Assembly: GCA_031287525.1 (NCBI GenBank)
Contig: JAITSU010000039.1
Span: 1-61,385, forward strand
Direction: 5' to 3'
From: Zoogloeaceae bacterium
Lineage (GTDB): Bacteria; Pseudomonadota; Gammaproteobacteria; Burkholderiales; Rhodocyclaceae
DNA length: 61,385 nt
The notes beneath the pieces were generated by a model, which worked only from the letters and a program-made list of their open reading frames with translations, ran no database searches and was not told where the DNA came from. Positions within the stretch are counted from its first letter, which is position 1, and each line of letters starts with the position of its first letter. The position numbers and the translations under genes were made by a program. Below, one piece after another: positions 15,239 through 24,149 of the stretch.

Positions 15239-16363
15239 ATGAAATACCTCGACGAATTTCGTAATGGCGCGCTGGCGCGGACGATTGCAAAAACCATCGC
15301 CGTCGAAGCGAACCCTGCGCGCCAATATCGCTTCATGGAATTCTGTGGCGGGCATACGCACGCGCTTTCCCGTTACGGGCTTGCTGACCTGTTGCCCGCC
15401 AATATTCGCATGATTCACGGTCCCGGCTGTCCGGTTTGCGTATTGCCCATCGGTCGCGTCGACCAGGCGATTCGCATGGCGCTGGAACATGAGGTGACGC
15501 TCTGCGCCTATGGCGATTGTCTGCGCGTTCCCGCGTCAAATGGTTTGTCGCTCCTGAAAGCGCGTGGCAAAGGGGCGGATGTGCGGATGGTGTATTCCAC
15601 GCAGGACGCGCTGGCGCTGGCGCGGCGGCAACCGGAAAAGCCGGTGGTGTTTTTCGCTATCGGTTTTGAAACCACAACGCCGCCCACGGCGGTCGCCGTC
15701 GCCCAGGCCGCCGCCGAAGGGCTGGATAATTTTTCCGTACTCTGCTGCCATGTGCTCACTCCGGCAGCCATTGTGGGCATTCTGGAATCGCCGGAAGCAA
15801 AAGCGGGCGGCGTCGCCGTCGACGGCATGATCGGCCCCGCCCATGTGTCCACTGTCATCGGCAGCGCCCCGTATGAATTTGTTCCGGCGCGTTACGGCAA
15901 GCCCGTTGTCATCGCCGGGTTCGAGCCGCTGGATATGCTGCAAGCCATCCTGATGCTGACGCGCCAGGTCAATGCCGGACGCGCCGAAGTGGAAAACGAA
16001 TTCACCCGCGCCGTCAGTCGGGAAGGCAACCGCAAGGCGCAAGCCTTGGTGGAAAAAATCTTCACCCGTCGCGCCGAATTCGAGTGGCGCGGCTTGGGCA
16101 CGCTGCCGGATAGCGCCCTGCAACTCAAAGACGAATACGCCCATTACGACGCCGAACGCCGCTACCCCGTCCCCTACCGCCAGATTCCCGACCACAAGGT
16201 CTGCGAATGCGGCGCGATTCTGCGCGGCGTCAGGGAACCGCGCGACTGCAAGGTTTTCGGCGCCGCCTGCACACCGGAAAACCCGCTCGGTTCCTGCATG
16301 GTATCTTCCGAAGGCGCTTGCGCCGCGCATTACACTTATGGACGGCATGAAGATGTGGGATGA
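15239..16363 (+). CDS. hypD: Hydrogenase maturation protein HypD
   Basis: HypD is the iron-sulfur scaffold on which the Fe(CN)2CO unit of [NiFe]-hydrogenase is built, together with HypC and HypE. The 374-residue protein has all diagnostic motifs: FCGGHTHALSRYG, GPGCPVCVLP, GFETTTPPTA and the C-terminal cysteine cluster (CECGAILRG, then DCKVFGAACTPENP and GSCMVSSEGAC). It starts 4 bases after the carbamoyltransferase. HypC and hydrogenase structural genes are not in the window. The usual partner hypE lies 3.2 kb downstream, beyond a restriction-modification gene that appears inserted in the cluster. Confidence 0.97.
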   Translation: MKYLDEFRNGALARTIAKTIAVEANPARQYRFMEFCGGHTHALSRYGLADLLPANIRMIHGPGCPVCVLPIGRVDQAIRMALEHEVTLCAYGDCLRVPASNGLSLLKARGKGADVRMVYSTQDALALARRQPEKPVVFFAIGFETTTPPTAVAVAQAAAEGLDNFSVLCCHVLTPAAIVGILESPEAKAGGVAVDGMIGPAHVSTVIGSAPYEFVPARYGKPVVIAGFEPLDMLQAILMLTRQVNAGRAEVENEFTRAVSREGNRKAQALVEKIFTRRAEFEWRGLGTLPDSALQLKDEYAHYDAERRYPVPYRQIPDHKVCECGAILRGVREPRDCKVFGAACTPENPLGSCMVSSEGACAAHYTYGRHEDVG

Positions 16364-16432
16364 TGACTTTGAAAGCAGGGCGCGCCCTACTTAAATTCCC
16401 TTGTCCAAACCCCTCGCAATCCATCTCCCCCC

Positions 16433-19400
16433 ATGACCCCCGAAACCTTCATTGCCCGCTGGCAGGACAACAAGCTCTCCGAGCGTGCCGGAGCGCAGGC
16501 GCATTTTTGTGATTTGTGTGATTTGCTGGACGTAGAAAAGCCCCGCGACCCGGAAAACTACTGTTTTGAACGCGGCACGGAAAAATCCAGCGGGGGCAAT
16601 GGTTGGGCGGATGTCTGGAAGCGGGGCTTCTTTGGTTGGGAAAACAAGAAACCCAAAAGCGACCTCAAAGCCGCCCTGAAACAACTCACCGACTACGCCC
16701 TGCACCTCGACAACCCGCCGCTTCTGGTCGTCTGCGACCGTGAGCGCATCGAAATCCACACCGCCTTCACCGGCTACCCCGACGAACCCAGAACCCTCCT
16801 CATCGAAGAACTCGCGGACGAAAGCAAACGCCAACTCCTGCGTTGGGTGTTCACCGACCCCGAAAAACTCCGCCCCGAAAAATCCACCGCCGCCATCACC
16901 GAAGAAGTCGCCGGGCATTTCGCGGGCCTTGCTGAAATCATGCGCGCGCGGAGGCTTGACGCGAAACAGGTCGCGCACTTTCTCGTGCAATGCCTCTTTT
17001 GCATGTTTGCCGAAGATGAAAATCTGCTCCCGGACAAACTCTTTACCGTGCTGCTCGAAAAATACGGCAAGGAGCCGCGCAAGGCGACCGACAATATCGC
17101 CCGTCTTTTCGCCGCCATGCAAACCGGCGAAACGTTCGGCTTGAACGAAATTCCGTGGTTTAACGGCGGGCTGTTCAAAACCATCGACATTCCCGCGCTG
17201 GAAGTTTCTGACCTCGACAAACTCCATGCCGCCGCCCAAATGGACTGGCGGGCGATTGACCCCACCATTTTCGGCACACTCTTTGAACGGGGGCTTGACC
17301 CCCAATCCCGCGCCAAACATGGCGCGCACTACACTGATACCGGCACGATTGAAAAACTGATTCACCCGCTCATCAGCCAACCGCTTGCCCGCGAATGGGA
17401 ACAGATACGGCGGCGGATTGCGGAATGGTCGCCAAAATTCGGCACGGTCAAAACACGCGGCAAAAACCAGTACCGCCCCAATGAAGCCCTGCAACGCGGA
17501 CAGGCGCTCTTTTTCGGTTTTATGCGTCGTCTTGAAACCTACCGTGTTCTTGACCCCGCTTGCGGCTCCGGGAATTTCCTCTATCTCGCCCTGAAAGCCT
17601 TGCGCGACATGGAAAAACGCGCCCACGTCGACGCGCAGGGCATGGGGCTGGAATCCCAGGTGGCCATGCACACCGGCACGCACAACATTCTGGGGCTTGA
17701 AATCAACGAATTCGCCGCCGAACTCGCCCGCGTGACGGTCTGGATCGGCGACATCCAATGGTGTCGTCGCAACAACTACCCGCACGCCATCCATCCGATT
17801 CTGAAACCGCTCGACGGAATTGAACATCGGGACGCGCTGATTCAGGGGACAGAAGGTAGGGCGGGATCGAAGAAACCGCCGCAGTCAACAAACGGCGCGC
17901 TCGGAGAGCGCGCCCTACCTATAGAAGCCACATGGCCGGAAGCGGATGTAATTGTGGGCAATCCGCCGTTTTTGGGCGGCAGCAAAAAGCGCGGCGAATT
18001 GGGCGCGGATTATTTCGACGCCCTGAACGCCGTCTATGCCGATGCCGTCCCCGGTGGCGCGGATTTGGTGTGTTACTGGTTTCACAAAGCCAGACAACAA
18101 ATCCTCGCCGGAAAGCTGCAAGCGGCTGGATTGGTCGCCACCAATTCCATACGCGGCGGCGCAAACCGCGCCGTGCTGGACGCCATTGTTGCCGACACGC
18201 GCATTTTTGAGGCATGGAGCGATGAGCCGTGGATCAACGAAGGCGCGGCGGTGCGAGTGTCGCTGGTGGGTTTTGGTAGGGCGCGTTCTCCGAACGCGCC
18301 GGACGTTACATCCGGCGGTTTCTTCGATTTCGCCCTACCTGAATCCTGCCGACTGGACGGGCGCGAAGTCGCTGCCATTTACGCGGATTTGACGGCGGGG
18401 GGCGGTGTTGATTTGACGCGGGCGAAACCGCTCAAGGAAAACGCGAATTGCAGTTTTCAAGGGCCGGAGAAAAATGGTCCATTTGACATTGACGGTGAAT
18501 TGGCGCGGCAATGGTTGAAACAACCTAATCCAAATGGAAAGCCCAATAGCGAAGTTCTCAAACCTTCATGGAATGGTCTTGATCTAACCCGCCGTCCGCG
18601 CGATAAATGGATTATTGACTTTGGCACTACCATGACCGAAGCTGATGCCGCGTTATTTGAAATTCCATTCTCCTGGGTGCTTGAACACGTCAAACCAGAA
18701 CGCGACAAGAATCGGGACAATAGCCGAAAAAATCACTGGTGGCGTTTTGGCAGAACAGGCGGAGATATACGCGCGGCGCTATCTGGATTACCGCGTTATA
18801 TCGCCACGGCGCACGTATCGAAACACCGCCTGTTTATCTGGCTGAACGGAAATGTTCTCCCGGACAAAATGCTCATCGTCATCGCCCGTTCTGACGACGC
18901 CACCTTCGGCATCCTGCATTCCCGCTTTCATGAATTATGGTCTCTGCAAATGTGTACGTGGATGGGCGTTGGTAATGACCCCCGCTATACCCCTACCACC
19001 TGCTTTGAAACCTTCCCCTTCCCCGAAGGCATGACGCCCCGCGATATCGTAGGGGCGGTTCGCGAACCGCCCCTACCCAAAGGTAGGGCGCGTTCTCCGA
19101 ACGCGCCGAATGTTACATCCGGCGGTTTCTTCGATCCCGCCCTACCTATCGCCGCCGCCGCGCGGCATCTGAACACCCTGCGCGAAAACTGGCTGAATCC
19201 GCCTGAATGGGTCGATTGGGTCATCACGCCGGAAGAAGAAAAAGCCGGTTTTCCCAAACGTCCCGTCGCCAAACAAGGCTTTGCGGCAGACTTGAAAAAG
19301 CGCACTCTGACGAACCTCTACAACACTCACCCCGTCTGGCTGGACATGGCGCACAAAGCCCTGGATCAAGCCGTCGCCGCCGCCTACGGCTGGACAGACT

Positions 19401-19471
19401 ACACCCCCGAAATGCCCGACGAGGAAATTTTGCGGCGTTTGCTCACGCTAAACCTTGAACGGAGTCCGTGA
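16433..19471 (+). CDS. MmeI-like type IIL restriction-modification enzyme carrying palindromic inserts
   Basis: A 1012-residue single-chain enzyme that would cut and N6-adenine-methylate DNA. The N-terminal nuclease shows D60-x9-E70-N-K72 (GFFGWENKK), the MmeI spacing. The methyltransferase has DPACGSGNF (374-382) and NPPF (510-513). A target-recognition region and helical C-terminus (WLNPPEWVDWV; YNTHPVWLDMAHKALDQ) follow. It exceeds typical MmeI length because of palindromic elements read in frame: residues 475-496, 615-636, and 873-905 (28-bp plus 65-bp copies). All sit between conserved blocks, probably in surface loops. It separates hypD from hypE. Activity is plausible since no frame is broken. 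Confidence 0.88.
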   Translation: MTPETFIARWQDNKLSERAGAQAHFCDLCDLLDVEKPRDPENYCFERGTEKSSGGNGWADVWKRGFFGWENKKPKSDLKAALKQLTDYALHLDNPPLLVVCDRERIEIHTAFTGYPDEPRTLLIEELADESKRQLLRWVFTDPEKLRPEKSTAAITEEVAGHFAGLAEIMRARRLDAKQVAHFLVQCLFCMFAEDENLLPDKLFTVLLEKYGKEPRKATDNIARLFAAMQTGETFGLNEIPWFNGGLFKTIDIPALEVSDLDKLHAAAQMDWRAIDPTIFGTLFERGLDPQSRAKHGAHYTDTGTIEKLIHPLISQPLAREWEQIRRRIAEWSPKFGTVKTRGKNQYRPNEALQRGQALFFGFMRRLETYRVLDPACGSGNFLYLALKALRDMEKRAHVDAQGMGLESQVAMHTGTHNILGLEINEFAAELARVTVWIGDIQWCRRNNYPHAIHPILKPLDGIEHRDALIQGTEGRAGSKKPPQSTNGALGERALPIEATWPEADVIVGNPPFLGGSKKRGELGADYFDALNAVYADAVPGGADLVCYWFHKARQQILAGKLQAAGLVATNSIRGGANRAVLDAIVADTRIFEAWSDEPWINEGAAVRVSLVGFGRARSPNAPDVTSGGFFDFALPESCRLDGREVAAIYADLTAGGGVDLTRAKPLKENANCSFQGPEKNGPFDIDGELARQWLKQPNPNGKPNSEVLKPSWNGLDLTRRPRDKWIIDFGTTMTEADAALFEIPFSWVLEHVKPERDKNRDNSRKNHWWRFGRTGGDIRAALSGLPRYIATAHVSKHRLFIWLNGNVLPDKMLIVIARSDDATFGILHSRFHELWSLQMCTWMGVGNDPRYTPTTCFETFPFPEGMTPRDIVGAVREPPLPKGRARSPNAPNVTSGGFFDPALPIAAAARHLNTLRENWLNPPEWVDWVITPEEEKAGFPKRPVAKQGFAADLKKRTLTNLYNTHPVWLDMAHKALDQAVAAAYGWTDYTPEMPDEEILRRLLTLNLERSP
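17855..17919 (-). repeat. 65-bp palindromic element (family B), copy 1 in MmeI-like gene
   Basis: Begins GGTAGGGCGGG and ends GCGCGCCCTACC, 65 bases. It is translated in frame as GRAGSKKPPQSTNG followed by ALGERALP, between methyltransferase motifs I and IV. Its orientation is opposite to the next two copies, taking the form starting GGTAGGGCGCG as plus. Confidence 0.9.
18275..18339 (+). repeat. 65-bp palindromic element (family B), copy 2 in MmeI-like gene
   Basis: Begins GGTAGGGCGCGTTC and ends TTCGCCCTACC, 65 bases. It is translated in frame as [15 protein letters not shown] followed by FFDFALP, between VRVSLVGF and the LDGREVAAIYADL block. Confidence 0.9.
19049..19076. repeat. 28-bp palindromic element (family A) in MmeI-like gene
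   Basis: GTAGGGGCGGTTCG/CGAACCGCCCCTAC is a perfect 28-bp palindrome, translated as VGAVREPPLP in the C-terminal part of the enzyme. Five bases separate it from the next 65-bp element. Confidence 0.9.
19082..19146 (+). repeat. 65-bp palindromic element (family B), copy 3 in MmeI-like gene
   Basis: Same orientation as copy 2, 65 bases, read as [15 protein letters not shown] followed by FFDPALP. Together with the adjacent 28-bp element it fills the segment between FPFPEGMTP and AAAARHLNTLRENWLNPP. Confidence 0.9.
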
Positions 19472-19582
19472 TGAAGCATGAAACTTTTTCTTGCGGTTTC
19501 CGGGAAATTTATTTTCCCGAACCAGGTTGCGCTGTTCGTTCATTAAAGTGCCCGGCACAATTTTTCTTCCAGTCCTGAACCC

Positions 19583-20650
19583 ATGAGCAAATCAGTTACC
19601 CCCCACAAAAAGCCCTACCTCCGCCCCCTCGACCTGCAACAGGGGCGCGTCGACATGGCGCATGGCGCGGGGGGGCGGGCGACGGCGCAGGTGATTGACG
19701 AGATTTTTGTCCGCCATTTTGCGAATGAATGGTTGGGGCAGGGGAATGACGGCGCGGTGTTGCCTGCCCTCGCTCCCGGCGAAAAACTGGTGATGGCGAC
19801 GGATGGTCATGTGGTGTCGCCGCTCTTTTTCCCCGGCGGCGACATTGGCTGTTTGTCCGTGCATGGCACGATTAACGATGTGGCGGTAATGGGGGCGCGT
19901 CCTTTGTGGCTCTCTGCGGCGTTTATTCTGGAAGAAGGGTTTTTGCTTGCCGAGCTTGAACGCATTGTGGTCAGCATGGCAAAAGCGGCGCGGGAGGCGG
20001 GGGTGCCGATTGTGACGGGCGACACCAAGGTGGTGGAGCGCGGCAAGGGGGATGGCGTGTTCATTACCACGACCGGCGTCGGCGCGTTGCCGCAGGGGAC
20101 AGATTTGGGCGGGCAGCGGGCAGAGGCGGGGGACGCCATTCTGGTTTCCGGCACCCTGGGCGATCACGGCATGGCGATGATGAGCGCGCGCGAGGGACTG
20201 GGGTTTACCGCGCCCATTGTTTCCGACACGGCGGCGCTGCACGGGCTGATTGCCGGGTTGCTGGCGACGGGGGCGGAAATTCATGTGCTGCGCGACCCGA
20301 CACGCGGCGGGCTGGGCGCGACCTTGAATGAAATCGCCGCACAGTCCGGCGTCGGGATGATGCTGGAGGAAGCGCAACTGCCCATTCAGCCCGCCGTCGC
20401 CGCCGCCTGCGAATTTCTGGGGCTTGACCCGCTTTACGTCGCCAACGAGGGCAAGCTCATCGTGATGTGCAAGGCGGCGGACGCGGATAAGGCGCTTGCC
20501 GCTTTGCGGGCGCATCCACAGGGGCGCGCGGCAGCCATCATCGGACGGGTGACGGAAGACCCTCGCCATTTCGTGCAGATGCGAACGCCCCTGGGTGGTC
20601 GCCGCATGGTGGATTGGCTGGCGGGCGAGCAACTGCCGAGGATTTGTTAA
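19583..20650 (+). CDS. hypE: Hydrogenase maturation protein HypE
   Basis: HypE dehydrates a carbamoyl group on its C-terminal cysteine to a thiocyanate, then passes cyanide to iron on HypC-HypD. The 355-residue protein is an AIR-synthase/PurM-type ATPase: MAHGAGGRAT, DGHVVSPLFFPGGDIG, GTINDVAVMGA and DPTRGGLGATLNEIA are typical. The chain ends in PRIC, giving the required terminal Cys355. It is the natural third member of the cluster with the carbamoyltransferase and hypD. It starts 112 bases after the MmeI-like gene. An ATP and carbamoyl donor protein (HypF or the NodU-type enzyme) is required. Confidence 0.97.
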   Translation: MSKSVTPHKKPYLRPLDLQQGRVDMAHGAGGRATAQVIDEIFVRHFANEWLGQGNDGAVLPALAPGEKLVMATDGHVVSPLFFPGGDIGCLSVHGTINDVAVMGARPLWLSAAFILEEGFLLAELERIVVSMAKAAREAGVPIVTGDTKVVERGKGDGVFITTTGVGALPQGTDLGGQRAEAGDAILVSGTLGDHGMAMMSAREGLGFTAPIVSDTAALHGLIAGLLATGAEIHVLRDPTRGGLGATLNEIAAQSGVGMMLEEAQLPIQPAVAAACEFLGLDPLYVANEGKLIVMCKAADADKALAALRAHPQGRAAAIIGRVTEDPRHFVQMRTPLGGRRMVDWLAGEQLPRIC

Positions 20651-20652
20651 AA

Positions 20653-20713
20653 GTGGCGGGAGCATCCTGCTCCCGCAGGCAGGTTACGAACGGGAGCAGG
20701 ATGCTCCCGCCAC
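20653..20713. repeat. 61-bp palindromic element (family C), copy 1
   Basis: Starts GTGGCGGGAGCATCCTGC and ends GCAGGATGCTCCCGCCAC, 61 bases, two nested hairpins around GGCAGGTTACGAA. The copy at 42864-42924 differs at two positions. It lies 3 bases after hypE and could act as a transcript-end hairpin. Confidence 0.9.
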
Positions 20714-20796
20714 GATATCTACATTCTTCCCCGTGATCACAAGAAAAAAGGAAAAGGGCGGGGCATATACAAATTCTAATGATTACAGAATTAACG

Positions 20797-20833
20797 ATAG
20801 CCAAATTCTATTATGAAAATATGAACAAACAAT
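20797..20833 (+). promoter_or_regulatory. Candidate OxyR binding site upstream of ahpC
   Basis: ATAG-N7-CTAT-N7-ATAT-N7-CAAT fits the OxyR tetramer layout ATAG-N7-CTAT-N7-ATAG-N7-CTAT with 14 of 16 tetrad bases. It is 67 bases before the ahpC start, in an AT-rich stretch. OxyR activates ahpCF in many proteobacteria. oxyR itself is not in the window. Confidence 0.6.
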
Positions 20834-20900
20834 TGGAAAGACAGGCGCTTGCCGTTTACCATGCGCTTACTCATTCACCACTCATCACAAGGAGTCACCC

Positions 20901-21470
20901 ATGTCTGCATCCCTCATCAACACCGAAATCAAACCCTTCAAGGCGCAAGCCTTCCATAACGGCAAGTTCGTGGAAGTCACCGAAGCCAGCGTAAAAGGCA
21001 AGTGGAGCGTGTTCTTCTTCTACCCCGCCGACTTCACCTTTGTCTGCCCGACCGAACTGGGCGATCTGGCGGATAACTACGCTGAATTCCAAAAGCTGGG
21101 CGTGGAAATCTACGGCGTATCCACCGACACCCATTTCACGCACAAAGCCTGGCACGACACCTCCGAAACCATCAAGAAAATCAACTACCCGCTGGTGGGC
21201 GACCCCACGCATGTCATTTCCCGCAACTTCGGCGTTTACATCGAAGACGCTGGCGTGGATGAACGCGGCACCTTCGTGGTCGATCCGAACGGCAAGATTC
21301 AAATCATCGAAATCAATGCCGGTAACATCGGTCGTAACGCCGAAGAACTGCTGCGTAAAGTGAAGGCCGCGCAATACGTCGCCGCCCATCCGAACGAAGT
21401 CTGCCCCGCCAAGTGGAAAGAAGGCGAAAAGACCCTCGCGCCCTCTCTTGATCTGGTTGGCAAAATTTAA
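20901..21470 (+). CDS. ahpC: Alkyl hydroperoxide reductase subunit C (peroxiredoxin)
   Basis: AhpC is a typical 2-Cys peroxiredoxin that reduces peroxides in the cytoplasm. In the 189-residue protein C49 (FTFVCPTE) is the peroxidatic and C168 (NEVCPAKW) the resolving cysteine. [14 protein letters not shown] and [19 protein letters not shown] are typical. The ATG follows AAGGAG. The dedicated reductase ahpF follows after 136 bases that include a 65-bp palindromic element. A candidate OxyR site precedes the gene. Confidence 0.97.
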   Translation: MSASLINTEIKPFKAQAFHNGKFVEVTEASVKGKWSVFFFYPADFTFVCPTELGDLADNYAEFQKLGVEIYGVSTDTHFTHKAWHDTSETIKKINYPLVGDPTHVISRNFGVYIEDAGVDERGTFVVDPNGKIQIIEINAGNIGRNAEELLRKVKAAQYVAAHPNEVCPAKWKEGEKTLAPSLDLVGKI

Positions 21471-21512
21471 GGGGTTCACCTCACTGCCCGTGGCGCGGGC
21501 AGGCAACAACAA

Positions 21513-21577
21513 GGTAGGGCGGTTTCTCTGAAACCGCCGTGGTTAACGTCCGGCGCGTTCGGAGAACGCGCCCTACC
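21513..21577 (-). repeat. 65-bp palindromic element (family B) between ahpC and ahpF
   Basis: Starts GGTAGGGCGGTTTC and ends GCGCCCTACC, 65 bases, the same orientation as the copy at 17855. It lies in the ahpC-ahpF gap, where it could form a hairpin that affects ahpF expression or mRNA stability. Confidence 0.9.
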
Positions 21578-21606
21578 TAAACACGTCATTCGCAAAGGAG
21601 AACGCC

Positions 21607-23166
21607 ATGCTGGACTCGAACATCAAGACGCAGTTACTCACCTATCTGGACAAACTCGTCGCCCCTATCGAACTCATTGCTTCGCTGGACGACAGTCCAA
21701 AATCCGAAGACATGCGCGCGCTGCTGACGGAAATCGCCAGTCTCTCCGGCAAGGTGAGTCTGCGTGAAGATGGCAACGCTTCCCGCCGTCCCTCTTTTGC
21801 CGTCGCAAAAGTCGGAGAAACGCCGCGCATCCACTTCGCGGGCATTCCTCTGGGTCATGAATTCACTTCGCTCATTCTGGCGCTTCTGCAAGCCAGCGGC
21901 TATCCGCCCAAACTGGAAGCGGAAGAAATTGAGCAAATCAAGGCGCTGACGGGAAAATTCAGCTTTGAGACCTTCGTTTCGCTCTCCTGCATCAATTGCC
22001 CGGATGTCGTGCAGGCCTTGAATACCTTTGCCGCGCTGAATCCCGATTTTGAAGCGGTGATGATTGACGGCGTGGGTTTTCTGAAAGAAGTGGAAGAACG
22101 TCAGATTATGGGCGTGCCCGCCATCTATCTGAACGGCGAATTGTTCGGAACCGGCCGCATGAGCGTCAAGGAAATTCTCGCCAAACTGGATACCGGCGCG
22201 GCAGCCCGCGACGCGGAAAAAATCAGCCAGAAAGATGTTTTTGACGTGCTGGTGGTAGGCGGCGGCCCCGCCGGTTCCGCCGCCGCCATCTACGCCGCCC
22301 GCAAGGTGCTGCATACCGGCGTGATTGCCGAACGGTTCGGCGGACAGATACAGGATACGATGTCCATCGAGAATTTCATCTCGGTGAAAGAAACCGAAGG
22401 CCCGCATCTGGCGGCGGCGCTGGAAGAACATGTGAAGGTGTACGGCGTGGATGTGATGAATCTGCAAAAAGCCACGCAACTTATCCCCGGTCAAAATGGT
22501 TGCCCCATCGAAATCCGCACCGCCTCCGGCGCGACCCTGAAAAGCCGGAGCGTCATTCTCACCACCGGCGCGCACTGGCGGGCAATGAATGTGCCCGGCG
22601 AAGCGGAATATCGCGGCAAAGGCGTCGCCTACTGCCCGCACTGCGACGGCCCGCTCTTCAAGGGCAAGCGCGTTGCCGTGATTGGCGGCGGCAATTCCGG
22701 CGTGGAAGCGGCGATTGACCTCGCGGGCATCGTCACGCATGTCACCTTGCTGGAATTCGGCGAAGCCCTGCGCGCCGATACCGTGCTGCAAAGAAAGCTC
22801 GCCAGCCTTCCCAATGTCACCGTATTGAAAATGGCGCAAACCACCGAAGTCCTGGGCGACGGCAACAAGGTCATCGGTCTCGCCTACAAGGATCGCGTCA
22901 GCGGCGAAACGCGCAAAATCGACCTCGAAGGCATCTTCGTGCAGATTGGTTTGCTGCCCAACACCGAGTGGCTGAAAGGCACACTGGAACTCTCTCCGAA
23001 CGGAGAAATCGTCATCGACGCCAAGGGTCAAACCTCCCTCCCCGGCGTTTTCGCGGGCGGCGACTGCACGACCGTGCCCTACAAACAGATTGTCATCGCC
23101 ATTGGCGAAGGCGCGAAAGCCAGCCTTTCAGCGTTTGATTATCTGATTCGCAACGGCGTTAAATAA
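21607..23166 (+). CDS. ahpF: Alkyl hydroperoxide reductase subunit F
   Basis: AhpF transfers electrons from NADH through FAD and two disulfides to AhpC. The 519-residue protein has the tandem thioredoxin-fold N-terminal domain with C128-INC131 (LSCINCPDV). A thioredoxin-reductase-like part follows: FAD motif [18 protein letters not shown]343-PHC346 (AYCPHCDGP), NADH motif [17 protein letters not shown] and [15 protein letters not shown]. Length matches E. coli AhpF (521). The ATG follows AAGGAG. Co-expression with ahpC is expected. Confidence 0.97.
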   Translation: MLDSNIKTQLLTYLDKLVAPIELIASLDDSPKSEDMRALLTEIASLSGKVSLREDGNASRRPSFAVAKVGETPRIHFAGIPLGHEFTSLILALLQASGYPPKLEAEEIEQIKALTGKFSFETFVSLSCINCPDVVQALNTFAALNPDFEAVMIDGVGFLKEVEERQIMGVPAIYLNGELFGTGRMSVKEILAKLDTGAAARDAEKISQKDVFDVLVVGGGPAGSAAAIYAARKVLHTGVIAERFGGQIQDTMSIENFISVKETEGPHLAAALEEHVKVYGVDVMNLQKATQLIPGQNGCPIEIRTASGATLKSRSVILTTGAHWRAMNVPGEAEYRGKGVAYCPHCDGPLFKGKRVAVIGGGNSGVEAAIDLAGIVTHVTLLEFGEALRADTVLQRKLASLPNVTVLKMAQTTEVLGDGNKVIGLAYKDRVSGETRKIDLEGIFVQIGLLPNTEWLKGTLELSPNGEIVIDAKGQTSLPGVFAGGDCTTVPYKQIVIAIGEGAKASLSAFDYLIRNGVK

Positions 23167-23272
23167 GGGCGGGCAGTTCTCAACAGAAATGGCGACGGGC
23201 GGCAGGTAAAAAACTGTCGCCCCGTTCAATGCCCCGCTTTGGGGATGTGGTTTGCCCGTTTCAGATACTCCA

Positions 23273-23302
23273 CCGTCATTCCCGCGCAGGCGGGAATGAC
23301 GG
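23273..23302. repeat. Perfect hairpin between convergent ahpF and phnP
   Basis: CCGTCATTCCCGC and GCGGGAATGACGG form a 13-bp perfect stem with a GCAG loop. CGTCATTCCCGC hairpins are common intergenic repeats in many proteobacteria. Its place between converging genes suits a terminator role, but no T-tract follows. Confidence 0.7.
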
Positions 23303-23351
23303 GCGGGGTGTCATTAAAATACGCGATCAGGAAATCGGCGACAAACATTCC

Positions 23352-24149
23352 TCAGCATTCGACCACCATGCCATCACGGGCGAAAGTGATGGCGGATGAA
23401 AAATCATTGGGCAGGGGATGGCGTTCCAGCCAGACATCAAGATGGTGGCTGATGTGTGTCAGGAAGGTTTTGACGGGATTGAGGGCGCGGACATCCGTCA
23501 GCGCCCGCGTCAGGTCGTTATGGTTGCGTGGGCGGTCAAGTTGGGGCGGGTAGGCGCAATCCAGAATCAGGGCGTCCAGTCTGAATGGTTGGAGGAAGGT
23601 TGCGCTCTCATCCGGCAATCCGATGGTGTCGGTCAGGTAAGCCAGTTTTTGGTCGCCGGATTCGATCAGGTAGCCAAAGGTGATTTTTGAATGCGTGAGC
23701 GGAATGGCGGTCACGAAAAAATGCTGACCGGGTTTGCCGAGAGCGCGGCGCTCGAAGGCTTTGAACGGGCGGGAAAAATCCAGCGGGCCGTGATGTTGGT
23801 AGAGATCGGCGAACCCTTCCGCGTCAGGCGGGCCGAAAACCGGAAGGGGAGCGCCTTCCCCCCAGCGCAGGGGCAAAAGCCCTTGCGCGTGGTCGGCGTG
23901 GTAGTGAGTCTGGAGAATGCCGTCGAGACTACCAGCGGGGAAGCGTTCAGCCAAATCGACAAGCCCGCTGTCGATCAGATAGCGTTGCCCGCCCGCTTCC
24001 AGCAGCGCGGAGCAGGGGCGACGGCGGTAGGCTTCATTTTGTCTCGCGCGTTCGCAGGCAAGGCAATCGCAACCGTATGCGGGAGTTTGCGCCGAATCGC
24101 CCGTGCCCAGAAAAGTGAGGCGGAGGGCGCCGCTTAAATTTGCTGACAT
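23352..24149 (-). CDS. phnP: Phosphoribosyl 1,2-cyclic phosphate phosphodiesterase PhnP
   Basis: PhnP opens the 5-phosphoribosyl 1,2-cyclic phosphate left by C-P bond cleavage. The 265-residue metallo-beta-lactamase-fold protein has the THYHADH metal motif, FLGTGDSAQTPAYGCDCLAC at the N-terminus (whose cysteines bind a structural zinc in the family) and LTHISHH near the end. It overlaps the acetyltransferase by 16 bases and ends the phn operon, converging on ahpF. The E. coli protein is 252 residues. Confidence 0.93.
   Translation of the reverse strand: MSANLSGALRLTFLGTGDSAQTPAYGCDCLACERARQNEAYRRRPCSALLEAGGQRYLIDSGLVDLAERFPAGSLDGILQTHYHADHAQGLLPLRWGEGAPLPVFGPPDAEGFADLYQHHGPLDFSRPFKAFERRALGKPGQHFFVTAIPLTHSKITFGYLIESGDQKLAYLTDTIGLPDESATFLQPFRLDALILDCAYPPQLDRPRNHNDLTRALTDVRALNPVKTFLTHISHHLDVWLERHPLPNDFSSAITFARDGMVVEC

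Noticed and set aside
17855-19146. Palindromic inserts as disrupted insertion sequences
   Set aside because: No transposase or longer terminal repeats are present and the fixed 65-bp and 28-bp units are complete; no IS gene was seen in the window.
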